From JAFGLY01 sp041309225 (lineage in GTDB: Bacteria; Myxococcota_A; UBA796; JAFGLY01): a DNA stretch of 51,795 nucleotides. A program made the translations under genes and the position numbers. Position 1 is the stretch's first letter, and every line of letters begins with the position of its first letter. The notes under the pieces were generated by a model. That model was not told where the DNA came from and ran no database searches. It was given only the letters and a program-made list of their open reading frames with translations. Below are positions 41,629 to 49,765 of this stretch, piece by piece. The stretch lies in assembly GCA_041309225.1 (NCBI GenBank), contig JBFYZZ010000299.1:1-51795 (forward strand), written 5' to 3'.

Positions 41629-43389
41629 CTACACGAGGCCCGCCGAGGTCAGTGCTGCCCACAGGTTCCGTCGACGCGCGTGCTGGGAGTGCCACGAGGC
41701 CATCACCTCGTTGCAAGCCGCCGGATTCAACTCGCGCACGACGGCCAGCCATGCAGCGTGTTCCTCGTAGTGTGAGCCGTGGTTGTCCGCGGGATCCGGG
41801 ACGAGCAGGGCCGCGAACCGGATCCAGGTCTGCCTGAGCATCGGGACCAGCACATCACACCCCAGACGACGCAACACGACACCCCGGGAGACCGCGTTCC
41901 GCGAGTCGTCCGTACCCAGGTGACGGAGGAGGGCCGGCGCAGTGCCCCCGAGGCCGAGATCCCGGGTCAGCACCTCGAGCTCGGATCGGTGGCGCCGGAA
42001 CTCGGAGGGGTTGGCCCCGGCACGCTCGATCCAGCCTCGCAGGGAGGCCACGGCATCGTACGGCTCGGTCCCCGTGCGCAAGGAGGCCGCGATCAGCGGC
42101 ACCCATCCGACGGCGACGTCTCCGCGCCCCGAGGCAGCACTGCGCCTGGCGACCGACGTCGTCCAGAGCCCGAAGAAGCGATCGGCCACGCGGGCGTGGC
42201 CCCGGTCCTCGACCTCGTCGAGATGCACCGCAACCCTGTCCCATCGATCCCAGTGCTGCAGGAGGAAGGCCTGGCTGTCCAGCACTTCGGCCCCCTCCGT
42301 GTCCCCCCGCCCCTCTGCGATGCGGGCCAGCAGGTCCAGGAATCGGGGGACTGGCTCATCCGGTCCGGAGCGGTACCGGATGCCCGGCTGATCCACGAGC
42401 AGGCCGTCCCACGGGTCCCACCGTTTCTCGCCGCGCAGGTACAGGAGCGCGTCCAGGGCGCTCGCGGCCACCCCGTCGGCCTCGGCGAAGGCCCTGCGGG
42501 CGAGGATGTCCTCCAGCACCGGGACGGCCAGGGACCAGTCGCTGGAGATTCCGTCACGGCACAGGGCGAGGTACACGGGGGGATGCCAGCGTTGCGCCAG
42601 CTCCCGGTAGACGGGGAACCACGTCGAATGGGCGTCCGTGAGCACGCCGGCCCAGTGTGCCATGCGGCCATGCTCCACCAGGCCGCGCAGGATCTCCTGC
42701 TGGGCCGCCTCGGGCAGCCTGCTGACGAATCCACGCAGTGCCTCGCGGTCGAGCGTCCAACCCTCAGAATCGCACTCAGCCCGGCGGATACGGTCGAGGA
42801 TGGCGAAGGGAGTCGTGCCCTTGGACCCCCTGTGCCACTCCCAGCGCAGCACGAGCTCCGTCAGGCGGGGGCCGACGACGTCGCCGAGTTCGACGTCACC
42901 GAACCACTCGGGGAGGCCAGCGCCGATGTTTCCCAGGTCTTCGTCGACCTTGGCGAGGAGATCGAAATCGGCGGCTTCCTCGAGGTCCGACGCATGTTGG
43001 ACGAAGGGCAGCAGTCGGCCGGCCACCTCGTCCAGGCCGTTCGCGATCGCGTAGAGGTCGAGGCAGGGTGGCTCCCAGTGGTTCTCCTGCTCGACGAAAT
43101 CGCCGTGCTGGTCGCCGGACGCCTCGATGATCCCGTCCCAGGCGGACCAGGCTTCCTCCCATTCCTGGCCGATCCGGTCGAGGCTCACCGCCGGGCGTTC
43201 GCCCGGATGATCGTCGAGTCGGGACAGCATCGTCCGCAGGGTCGTGGCGGTGTCCTCGCCGAGGCGCGAACAGAGTGCATCGAGGCCGGCTTTGTCGAGG
43301 GCGAGGAGGGCCTCCGCCAGGAGCGTGCGGAGTTCCTCGTCCGAGAAGCCGGCTTCGAGGAGCGAGAGGAGAGACTGGGTTCGGGGCAT
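41629..43389 (-). CDS. Large Trp-rich protein of unknown function
   Basis: The 586-residue soluble protein has no signal peptide, membrane segment or recognisable catalytic motif. The first 65 residues are helical (LLEAGFSDEELRTLLAEALL), and the rest looks like an alpha-helical repeat scaffold, unusually rich in Trp (for example WEEAWSAWDG and LLQHWDRWDRVAVH). ATG 43389 gives the natural start; the frame extends to 43470 without similarity. It sits alone between an ATPase gene (convergent, 35 bp away) and the AbiE pair. Neighbourhood suggests an accessory or defence function, but nothing in the sequence proves it. Confidence 0.78.
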   Translation of the reverse strand: MPRTQSLLSLLEAGFSDEELRTLLAEALLALDKAGLDALCSRLGEDTATTLRTMLSRLDDHPGERPAVSLDRIGQEWEEAWSAWDGIIEASGDQHGDFVEQENHWEPPCLDLYAIANGLDEVAGRLLPFVQHASDLEEAADFDLLAKVDEDLGNIGAGLPEWFGDVELGDVVGPRLTELVLRWEWHRGSKGTTPFAILDRIRRAECDSEGWTLDREALRGFVSRLPEAAQQEILRGLVEHGRMAHWAGVLTDAHSTWFPVYRELAQRWHPPVYLALCRDGISSDWSLAVPVLEDILARRAFAEADGVAASALDALLYLRGEKRWDPWDGLLVDQPGIRYRSGPDEPVPRFLDLLARIAEGRGDTEGAEVLDSQAFLLQHWDRWDRVAVHLDEVEDRGHARVADRFFGLWTTSVARRSAASGRGDVAVGWVPLIAASLRTGTEPYDAVASLRGWIERAGANPSEFRRHRSELEVLTRDLGLGGTAPALLRHLGTDDSRNAVSRGVVLRRLGCDVLVPMLRQTWIRFAALLVPDPADNHGSHYEEHAAWLAVVRELNPAACNEVMASWHSQHARRRNLWAALTSAGLV

Positions 43390-43505
43390 GACGTGCAGCC
43401 TGGCCAAAGGCCTGGACCGGGCGCTGCCGATCCAGGCGACATCCGGGTAGCACGGCGCTGGCGAGGGCACGAGCCGCGGAGGAAGAGCTCCACGGAAGCG
43501 TGGTC

Positions 43506-43527
43506 CGTGTGTCCTCGGTGTGTCCTG
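43506..43527. repeat. Tandem 11-mer pair after the AbiEii gene
   Basis: CGTGTGTCCTC-GGTGTGTCCTG lies 28 bp beyond the stop codon of the minus-strand AbiEii gene, followed by CGCGGG. It is nearly identical to 38588-38609, which sits at the same place relative to another minus-strand gene. Confidence 0.75.
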
Positions 43528-43555
43528 CGCGGGTGTGGGGGCCCCTCGGCCGGAC

Positions 43556-44455
43556 TCAGGTCCCCGACGTGCCCCAGGAGCGCGTCGCGGGATCCCAGCA
43601 CCCGTCCCCGCCGGCCAGGACCGGATCGAGGAGGCGGCGGGCCGCAGCGAGGACGTCGTCGACGGTGGCCCATGGCAGACCGTCCTCCGCCTGCGCGCGG
43701 GCGTACGCCGTGTGCCACGAATCCGGCGGGTCGGGGAGAGCAGCCGGCACCGGGTGGGTGCCGCGGAACCTGAAGGTCCGGTGGATCGCTGCGCGGATCG
43801 TCGCCGCGTCGAGCCCGGGGACCGTCGAGAGCAGGGCGATGTCCACGAGGTCCTTCACGCGGCTGCTCGGATGGGGACGCGGCTGGGTGTAGGCGTGGAG
43901 CTTTTCGGCGAGGTGCGAGGCGGGCGGGTAGGCAGGCACGCGGAGCGGCGGGATGCCGTAACGCGCGAAGAAGTCGGACCCCTGGAGGATCTCGGGATCG
44001 CCCCGGATCGGGTCGGCGTAGGCGACGTCCAGGCCGAAGGGATCGCCGTACGGGCGGCCCGCCAGCGTGCAGGTCACGGTGAAGCGCAGGCCGTCGTACT
44101 CCATCCAGTCGGCCCCGATCTCCGGGTGCTCCCGGTTGGGCACCACGCGGAACACGAGGTGGTCCTCCGGGTCGGGGCGCCAGGCGGTGGCCCGCGCGAG
44201 GAGGTCGGGCAGGGCCCCGGACACCCCCGTGGCGCGCAGGTCCACGTCCCGCGTGGTGCGGGCGCGCCCCAGGCGCAGCTCGAGCGCGAACCCGCCCTTC
44301 AGGAGGAAGGTCTGCGGGGCCACGGCGACGAGGCGCGCCAGGAACCGCTCCATGAGCAGGAGCGTGCGGACCCGGTTGACGGGGCGGTGCGCGGCCATCG
44401 CCTCCCTGCGCAGGCGCTCCTCGATCGAGGCCCGGAATGCCGGGGGAGTGGTCAC
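43556..44455 (-). CDS. AbiEii-type nucleotidyltransferase toxin
   Basis: The 299-residue protein carries the nucleotidyltransferase core GG (54-55) and DVD (70-72) in LLKGGFALELRLGRARTTRDVDL, the pattern of AbiEii/AbiGii toxins. It also has LDVAYADP, SHLAEKLHAYTQPR and VKDLVDIALL, typical of the family. AbiEii toxins arrest growth by modifying nucleic acids or nucleotides and take part in phage defence. GTG 44455 overlaps the stop of the antitoxin gene by 4 bp, fixing the start and coupling translation. All key residues appear intact. Confidence 0.88.
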   Translation of the reverse strand: MTTPPAFRASIEERLRREAMAAHRPVNRVRTLLLMERFLARLVAVAPQTFLLKGGFALELRLGRARTTRDVDLRATGVSGALPDLLARATAWRPDPEDHLVFRVVPNREHPEIGADWMEYDGLRFTVTCTLAGRPYGDPFGLDVAYADPIRGDPEILQGSDFFARYGIPPLRVPAYPPASHLAEKLHAYTQPRPHPSSRVKDLVDIALLSTVPGLDAATIRAAIHRTFRFRGTHPVPAALPDPPDSWHTAYARAQAEDGLPWATVDDVLAAARRLLDPVLAGGDGCWDPATRSWGTSGT

Positions 44456-45333
44456 GGCCACGAGAAGACCTCGCGGAGGGCCGACCGGGTGGCCTCGATC
44501 ACGTCCTGCGGCGGGCGGGCGGTCGGTGGCCACACGACCTCGAGGAGGATGCTGTTCGGTCCGGGGAAGTACCTCTGGCTGTAGATGCGCCCCCCGTGAC
44601 GATGGGCGATCTCCGAGGCGACGGCAGGCCAGTCGGCGGGAGGCCGTCTCTGGCAGGGGCCTCCGAAATGCTGGAAGAACCAGGTGTGGTCGAAGTCGGC
44701 GACCGCCTCCGGGAAGACCCGCGTCGCTCCGGGAAGGTCGAAGCCCGCTGCGTACGCGGTGGCCAGGGCGACCTCGCGCGCGTGGAAGAGCCCGCGCCGG
44801 ATCCCCTCCTCCACCGCCTGCTCCACCAGCACGGCGTCGCCGAGCGCGGCCGCCACGTCGCGGACGGTCCGGGCCGGGACGGTCACCGGCACCGGGCCGG
44901 ACCACGTGCGCTCGGCCTCCGGGACGTCGGCGAAGTGGACGACCGTGCCCTCGGGGATCCTGCGCTCTCGGGCTCGCTCCGCCTCGGGGAGGGTGAGGTG
45001 GATGCGGGCGGGCAGGGCGTCGGAGAGGCCGTGGATCTGGAGGGCGCTCTCGTGGCTCACCACGCCCGCCCGGCCGGACCAGAGCCACGCGACCACGAGA
45101 TCCTCGTGCTCCGCTGGCGGGAAGCGGCCGATGCGGTAGATGCCCCGCCGGCCGCGCTCCAGGCGCCCCGAGCGGGCGTGTTTCGCGAGGAGCTGGTCCG
45201 AGAACCCGAGGGCCGACGCCTGCCGTCCTGTGAACCACCCGGACTGGCCCGCGGCGAGGCGGTAGAGTTCGTCCCAGGAGGGAGCTGCCTGAGTAATCTC
45301 ACCTTGAGGTTTAGATTTATCCAGTTTCTCCAT
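44452..45333 (-). CDS. AbiEi-type antitoxin
   Basis: The 293-residue protein has the N-terminal winged-helix of AbiEi antitoxins (GWFTGRQASALGFSDQLLAKHARSG, RGIYRIGRFPPAEHEDLVVAWLWS, ESALQIHGLSD) and a longer C-terminal part with RTVRDVAAAL. It neutralises the AbiEii toxin and represses the shared promoter in known type IV systems. ATG 45333 is preferred to ATG 45375 because AGGAAGG lies just upstream and a promoter is placed at 45359-45388. Antitoxin-first order with a 4-bp overlap is standard for AbiE. Confidence 0.87.
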   Translation of the reverse strand: MEKLDKSKPQGEITQAAPSWDELYRLAAGQSGWFTGRQASALGFSDQLLAKHARSGRLERGRRGIYRIGRFPPAEHEDLVVAWLWSGRAGVVSHESALQIHGLSDALPARIHLTLPEAERARERRIPEGTVVHFADVPEAERTWSGPVPVTVPARTVRDVAAALGDAVLVEQAVEEGIRRGLFHAREVALATAYAAGFDLPGATRVFPEAVADFDHTWFFQHFGGPCQRRPPADWPAVASEIAHRHGGRIYSQRYFPGPNSILLEVVWPPTARPPQDVIEATRSALREVFSWP

Positions 45334-45358
45334 TCGCAGTCCTTCCTGGTGGTGTAGA

Positions 45359-45388
45359 AGAATAGCACCGGTCACAGGAGATTGTCAA
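45359..45388 (-). promoter_or_regulatory. Sigma-70-type promoter of the AbiE operon
   Basis: On the minus strand a perfect -35 TTGACA (45388-45383) and -10 TATTCT (45364-45359) are 18 bp apart, with the antitoxin start 25 bp further on. The context GTGCTATTCTTC also occurs at the hipBA promoter. Confidence 0.7.
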
Positions 45389-45497
45389 GATGTCGTATCG
45401 TCGTGCTGGGTTCTACAGATATCAACATGGAGGTGAGTTCGATCCATCGTCCTCCAGGACACGACCGCCCCTGCCTCGGGGTGCCTTTGCTTGTTTT

Positions 45498-45746
45498 TCA
45501 GTATCCGCGTACTGGGAAGTTGCAGTAGAGGATCCGGCTCCTGGGGATGCCTTCGGCCTCGAGCCGCCGCACCTCTTGGACGAGGAAGGTCGTCTTCCCC
45601 GAACTGCGCATACCGACGACCGCGTCCACCTTGCCCGGCAGGGAGCGGATGCGGTACACCGGCGGCGTGGAAGGGTGAATCTCGCGGTGTTGGAAGACCG
45701 AGATCACTCGTTTGAGTGCATCCTGCACGAAGGTCTCGTCGCCCAT
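45498..45746 (-). pseudogene. N-terminal fragment of an AAA_14/DUF4143 ATPase
   Basis: The 82-residue frame has Walker A GMRSSGKTTF near residue 45 and the following ILYCNF strand, then stops. Full-length relatives are about 420-440 residues. The Walker B, helix-turn-helix and DUF4143 parts are missing. It lies on the same strand as the C-terminal fragment at 38340-38483, and together they could be the two ends of one ancestral gene separated by about 7 kb of acquired genes. A short P-loop peptide could still be made, but activity is unlikely. Confidence 0.68.
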
Positions 45747-45804
45747 GGAGGACAGGACGGCATCAACCTGTCTTCATGAGAAGGACAATCGGCCCGAAAC
45801 GGAG

Positions 45805-45826
45805 CCGGGACGGGTGCCCGTCCCGG
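45805..45826. repeat. Perfect 10-bp inverted repeat (hairpin)
   Basis: CCGGGACGGG-TG-CCCGTCCCGG forms a near-perfect hairpin in the divergent region between the ATPase fragment and the intact ATPase at 45913. It has no U-tract, so it is either a regulatory site or a structured leader. Confidence 0.55.
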
Positions 45827-45877
45827 TGAGCATGGCGCCCCCTATGCGACGCTTATCGAACCTGGATGGTGGACGGG

Positions 45878-45907
45878 GGCTCGCCAGGTGGCGAGCCGGG
45901 GTATAAT
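45878..45907 (+). promoter_or_regulatory. Palindrome and consensus -10 for a leaderless ATPase gene
   Basis: A perfect palindrome GGCTCGCC-AGGT-GGCGAGCC (45878-45897) covers the -35 region, and a consensus -10 TATAAT (45902-45907) lies 5 bp before ATG 45913. Transcription should start at or beside the start codon. The palindrome is well placed for repression. Confidence 0.6.
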
Positions 45908-45912
45908 GGCTG

Positions 45913-47178
45913 ATGTCTTCATCCAAGATCCCGCTCATGTACCTTCCCCGCCTCCTCACCGACCGCCTCCTGCGCTTGGTGGACCACTTCCCCGTGGTCG
46001 TCGTCACGGGGGCCCGCCAGGTGGGCAAGAGCACGCTGCTCCAGCACGTCCTGGGCTCGTCCTGGCCCACCGTCGTCTTCGACCCGGGGATCGACGTCGA
46101 GAACGCACGCCAGGATCCCGATCTCTTCCTCGACAACCGTCCCGCCCCCCTCGTGCTCGACGAGATCCAGTACGCGCCGGAGGTCGTCGCCGCGCTCAAG
46201 CGCCGGGTGGACCGGGACCGCCGGCCCGGCCGGTACGTGGTCACCGGCTCCCAGCAGTGGGGCGTGCTGCGCCAGATGGCCGAGAGCCTCGCCGGTCGCG
46301 CCGTCTTCCTCGACCTGGACGGCTTCGCGCTCGCCGAGCAGGTCGACGGCGGGAGGCCCTGGCTGCCGGCGTGGCTGGCTGATCCGGCGACCGTCCTCCA
46401 CCCCGGCACCCCGCGCCTGACGCTCGGCCGCACCCTCTGGGAGATCCTCTGGCGGGGGAGCCTGCCCGACGCCTGCCTCCTCCCGCTCGACGCCGTCCCC
46501 GACTTCCACCGGGCGTACCAACGGACGTACGTCGAGCGCGACGCCCGCCTGCTCGCCGATGTCTCCGACTGGCAGGTGTTCGGCCGGTTCCATCGCCTGT
46601 GCGCGGCGCTCACGGCCCAGGAGGTGAACCAGCGCCACCTCGGCCGGGAAGTGGGCGTCACCCACCAGACGGCCCGGCGCTGGCTCGACGTGCTTTCTGC
46701 CACCTTCCAGTGGATCGAGGTCCCGGCGTGGTCGGGCAACGCGGTCAAGCGCGTGAGCGGGCGTCCGAAGGGCTACCTCGCCGACACCGGCCTCGCCTGC
46801 GCCGCCCAGGCCGTCTCCAAGCCACACGCGATCGGTGGGCATCCCCTCCAGGGCGCGCTCTTCGAGACCGCGGTCTTCGCCGAGATCCGCAAACAGGCCG
46901 CGCTTCTCTCCCCGCGGCCGAACCTCTACCACTGGCGCTCCCACCGGGGCGCCGAGGTGGACCTGCTCCTGGAGTACGACGGGCGCCTGCTCCCCGTCGA
47001 GGCCAGGGCCACCACCCGGCCCGGCCGCCGGGACGCCTCCGGCATCGAGGCCTTCCGGAAGGCCCATCCCGAGGTCGCCGGCCCGGGGCTCGTCGTCTGC
47101 GCATGCGAGCACCCGCTCCGGATCGCCCAGGACGTCTGGGCCATCCCCTGGGATCTCGACGGATCCCCGACCGGGTGA
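45913..47178 (+). CDS. AAA_14/DUF4143 ATPase, third intact copy, with altered nuclease-like motif
   Basis: The 421-residue protein has Walker A GARQVGKST (about 33-41), Walker B LVLDEIQYAP, VVTGSQQW and a helix-turn-helix-like EVGVTHQTARRWLDVLSAT. Its DUF4143 domain reads AEVDLLLEYDGRLLPVEARATT: where the others have ExK, this one has EAR, so the Lys of the nuclease-like motif is lost. ATG 45913 sits directly after a TATAAT box, so the message is probably leaderless. The gene is otherwise complete. Confidence 0.88.
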   Translation: MSSSKIPLMYLPRLLTDRLLRLVDHFPVVVVTGARQVGKSTLLQHVLGSSWPTVVFDPGIDVENARQDPDLFLDNRPAPLVLDEIQYAPEVVAALKRRVDRDRRPGRYVVTGSQQWGVLRQMAESLAGRAVFLDLDGFALAEQVDGGRPWLPAWLADPATVLHPGTPRLTLGRTLWEILWRGSLPDACLLPLDAVPDFHRAYQRTYVERDARLLADVSDWQVFGRFHRLCAALTAQEVNQRHLGREVGVTHQTARRWLDVLSATFQWIEVPAWSGNAVKRVSGRPKGYLADTGLACAAQAVSKPHAIGGHPLQGALFETAVFAEIRKQAALLSPRPNLYHWRSHRGAEVDLLLEYDGRLLPVEARATTRPGRRDASGIEAFRKAHPEVAGPGLVVCACEHPLRIAQDVWAIPWDLDGSPTG

Positions 47179-47218
47179 GCGGTCGTTCGTGCTATCGTCG
47201 GATCGTGCGAGGCACTCC

Positions 47219-48008
47219 ATGAACCGCGTGCTGGCGATCACCTCGCTCTCCGCCCTTCTCGTGGCGGGCTGCGACGGCACCGGGAAGGACGACAGCGGTC
47301 GGATGGGCGACTCGGATGTCGACACGGACGCCGACGTTGACTCGGACACCGACACCGACACGGGCACGCGCGACGGCATCCACGGCAGCCTCGGTCCGGA
47401 GGACGCCGATGCCGTCCTCGAGGGGGCGCGCTAACAGACCCGCCGAGCAGTACCCCTGCTTCTCCCTGGCCACGGGCGACCTGGACGCCGACGGGAACGA
47501 CGATCTGCTGATCGGAGCGTACGGCGCCTCAGCGGCGGTGAGCATCTTCCTCGGCCCGGTGTAGGGCAACCTCTCGACCGGGGACGCCGACGAGGACGGA
47601 GCGGAGGACATCCTCGTCGGAGGCCCCCTGGACTCGGCCGTGCGCGAGCAGGCCGGGGCCGCATGGCTCGTGCTCGCCCCGGTTCCGGGCACGCTGGTCC
47701 TCGAGCCCGGCGAGGCGATCCTCCTCGGCAGCCACGAGGAAGACATGGTGGGCTACGCGGTCGCCACCGGAGCGGTGGACGGCGTGGGAGGCCACGACCT
47801 CGTCGTAGGGGCGCCGTTTGCCGACGACGGCGGGAAGAACGGCGGGGCGGGTTCGTCCGTCGCCGCCGGGGATCTGGACGGCGATGGCGTCGACGACGTC
47901 CTGCTCGACGGGGACGGGGCCTCGGACGTCGTCGCGACCTGGTGGTGGGAGGGGGAGAACTACTCGGACGCCGCGGAGACCCACATCTTCTACGGGGGGA
48001 CTCCGTAG
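47219..48008 (+). pseudogene. Broken FG-GAP lipoprotein gene
   Basis: ATG 47219 opens a lipoprotein signal (LLVAGC) and Asp/Thr-rich linker, but the frame ends at 47434 shortly after EDADAVLEGAR. The FG-GAP homology (GDLDADGNDDLLIGAYGAS, GDADEDGAEDILVGGP, GDLDGDGVDDVLLDG) continues in another frame, interrupted by TAG at 47562-47564, to 48008. One frameshift and one stop therefore disable it. It resembles the N-terminal part of the surface protein at 5155-7569. TAG readthrough is not plausible, since the frameshift is also present. Confidence 0.8.
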
Positions 48009-48075
48009 GAGCGTGGAGTTCGAGTCCGATGAGGGCTCGGACCGTCCAGATTAAGCTCGAATGCCGAATCTTACG

Positions 48076-48119
48076 TGGCGCCCGCGGTAGGTTCGAACCT
48101 GCGGCCACGGCTTCGAAGA
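48076..48119 (-). pseudogene. 3' fragment resembling tRNA-Arg(TCG)
   Basis: On the minus strand CTTCGAA (an anticodon loop with TCG) is followed by a variable region, GCAGGTTCGAACCT and an acceptor-like end with encoded CCA. One base of the T-loop is missing, and nothing upstream pairs with the anticodon stem, so this is not a functional tRNA. Such 3' halves are left where integrases recombine within tRNA genes. Confidence 0.55.
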
Positions 48120-48234
48120 CAGGCCAATCACCGAGCGAATTCGAGCATCGACTTGGTGGCCTTGGTTCCTGGCCGGGTGACCTTGGCTCCCATGGCTTGC
48201 GCGGGTGGTCATGGTGCCACGATGGTGCCACGGG
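48108..48234. repeat. Diverged direct repeat flanking the DUF234-type ATPase gene, left copy
   Basis: The segment matches 49766-49891 in the same orientation. It begins with CGGCTTCGAAGA, includes CCTTGGCTCCCATGGCT and ends in the tandem pair ATGGTGCCACG-ATGGTGCCACG (48211-48232), which is identical in both copies. Confidence 0.8.
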
Positions 48235-48275
48235 GGGCATGCGCCTCACGCCAGGGACCGGCCTGAAGGGATCAG

Positions 48276-48323
48276 GTTGCGCCTGCTGTCGCGACCAGTT
48301 ATGCCGCGACAGCATAATGCAAC
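48276..48323. promoter_or_regulatory. Long hairpin directly before the DUF234-type ATPase gene
   Basis: GCTGTCGCG (48285-48293) and CGCGACAGC (48305-48313) form a perfect 9-bp stem around an 11-base loop. An outer GTTGC/GCAAC pair (48276-48280, 48319-48323) extends it. An overlapping repeat TTATGC/GCATAA (48299-48304, 48312-48317) gives an alternative hairpin that excludes the first. It ends 12 bp before the start codon. Confidence 0.6.
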
Positions 48324-48335
48324 AGGAGCATCACC

Positions 48336-49742
48336 ATGCGCCTCCCGTTCCTCGGTCGCACACGCGAGCTGGCCCGTCTCGGGCGTGCGCTGCAGGGGGG
48401 CGAGGGAACCCTCGTCTGCCTGGTGGGCCGGCGCCGGGTGGGCAAGTCCCGGCTCCTCGGCGAGGTCCTGCGTGACCTGCCATCGGTCTACGTCGTAGGG
48501 GACGACCAGGACGCCCCTCTGCACCGCGCGACGGTGGCGCGGGAGATGGCGACCCTCGTGCCCGGGTTCGCATCCGTCACGTACCCCACATGGGACGCCC
48601 TCCTCGAGCGATGGTGGGGTGCGGCCCCGTCCGGAGCCGTGCTCGCACTGGACGAGTTCCAGGCCTTCGTCGTGGCTTCGCCCGAACTTCCTTCGGTCCT
48701 CCAACGGTGGATCGATCGGGCTTCCGTCCCACCCAGGCACCTGGCCGTGTGCGGGTCCTCCCAGCGGATGATGTCGGGCCTCGTGCTCGATGCGAGCGCC
48801 CCGCTCTACGGCCGTGCGCGGGAGATCGTCCACCTCGGCCCGCTCGAGGTGGACCTGCTCCCCACCGCGCTCGGGACCCGGACGCCCCTCGAGACGGCGA
48901 GCGCCTGGGCGACCTGGGGCGGCGTGCCGCGGTACTGGGAACTGGCTGCGGACTACCCGGATCGCTGGAGCGCCGTCTCCGACCTCGTGCTGGACCAGTC
49001 CGGCGTCCTCCACCACGAGCCCCGACGCCTGCTTCTCGACGATCTGCGGGAGACGGCTCGGGCGGCCTCGATCCTGGCGCTGGTCGGCCAGGGGTGCACC
49101 CGCATGTCCGAGATCGCCGCCCGCCTGGGCCAGCCCGCGACCTCGCTCACCCGCCCGCTCGCGCGCCTGCAGGACCTCGGGCTGCTCCGGCGGGAGACAC
49201 CGTGGAGCGCAGACCCCCGCAGCGCGAAGCAGTCGCTCTACGGGATCGCCGACCCGTTCCTCGCCTTCTGGTACCGGTTCGTGGACCCGGCTCGTTCGCG
49301 GCTCGCCGCAGGCCAGACGGACGGCGTCCTCGCCGACGTGCAGGCCCACTGGCCGGGCTTCCTCGGCGGGGCCTGGGAGACGCTCGCCCGCGACGCCGTG
49401 GCCCGCCGTCCCGTCGCCGGGGAGTCCTGGTTCCCCGCCGCCCGCTGGTGGGGTGCCGGCACGGACCGGCGTCCGCTGGAACTGGACCTCGTGGCCCGGC
49501 ACGCCGCCGATCCCGGTCGCGTCCTGGTCGGAGAGGCCAAGGTCCACGCTACGCCCGGCGAGGTTCCCCGCCTGCTCTCTGCCCTCGCGGACCGCGCCAG
49601 GCGCTGTCCCACCCTCGCCGGCCACGCGACCGACGTGCGGCTGTTCGTGCTCGACGGCGTGCCGGAAGGGACGGAGGGGGTCGTCACCGGGGACCAGGTG
49701 GTCGGAGCCCGGCCGGATGCTGCCGTGGGCACGAGCAGGTGA
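48336..49742 (+). CDS. ATPase_2/DUF234-type ATPase with PD-(D/E)XK-like C-terminus
   Basis: The 468-residue protein begins FLGRTRELARLGRAL and has Walker A GRRRVGKSR (about 31-39) and Walker B LALDEFQAFV. A winged-helix region follows (MSEIAARLGQPATSLTRPLARLQDLGLL, cited in part), then a C-terminal DUF234 domain with ELDLVARHAA and VGEAKV, an intact D...ExK signature. Such ATPases are widespread in archaea and in bacterial accessory DNA, with no settled function. ATG 48336 follows AGGAG. The gene is flanked by direct repeats and preceded by a long hairpin, so it looks like a self-contained cassette. Confidence 0.87.
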   Translation: MRLPFLGRTRELARLGRALQGGEGTLVCLVGRRRVGKSRLLGEVLRDLPSVYVVGDDQDAPLHRATVAREMATLVPGFASVTYPTWDALLERWWGAAPSGAVLALDEFQAFVVASPELPSVLQRWIDRASVPPRHLAVCGSSQRMMSGLVLDASAPLYGRAREIVHLGPLEVDLLPTALGTRTPLETASAWATWGGVPRYWELAADYPDRWSAVSDLVLDQSGVLHHEPRRLLLDDLRETARAASILALVGQGCTRMSEIAARLGQPATSLTRPLARLQDLGLLRRETPWSADPRSAKQSLYGIADPFLAFWYRFVDPARSRLAAGQTDGVLADVQAHWPGFLGGAWETLARDAVARRPVAGESWFPAARWWGAGTDRRPLELDLVARHAADPGRVLVGEAKVHATPGEVPRLLSALADRARRCPTLAGHATDVRLFVLDGVPEGTEGVVTGDQVVGARPDAAVGTSR

Positions 49743-49765
49743 GAACGCGCCACGCCTGCAGTCCG

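Noticed and set aside
47219..48008. Selenocysteine or pyrrolysine readthrough in the FG-GAP gene
   Set aside because: The interruption is a TAG plus a frameshift, with no conserved residue at the stop, so it is a pseudogene.
48076..48119. Functional tRNA-Arg gene
   Set aside because: The 5' half is missing, the anticodon stem cannot pair and the T-loop is one base short.
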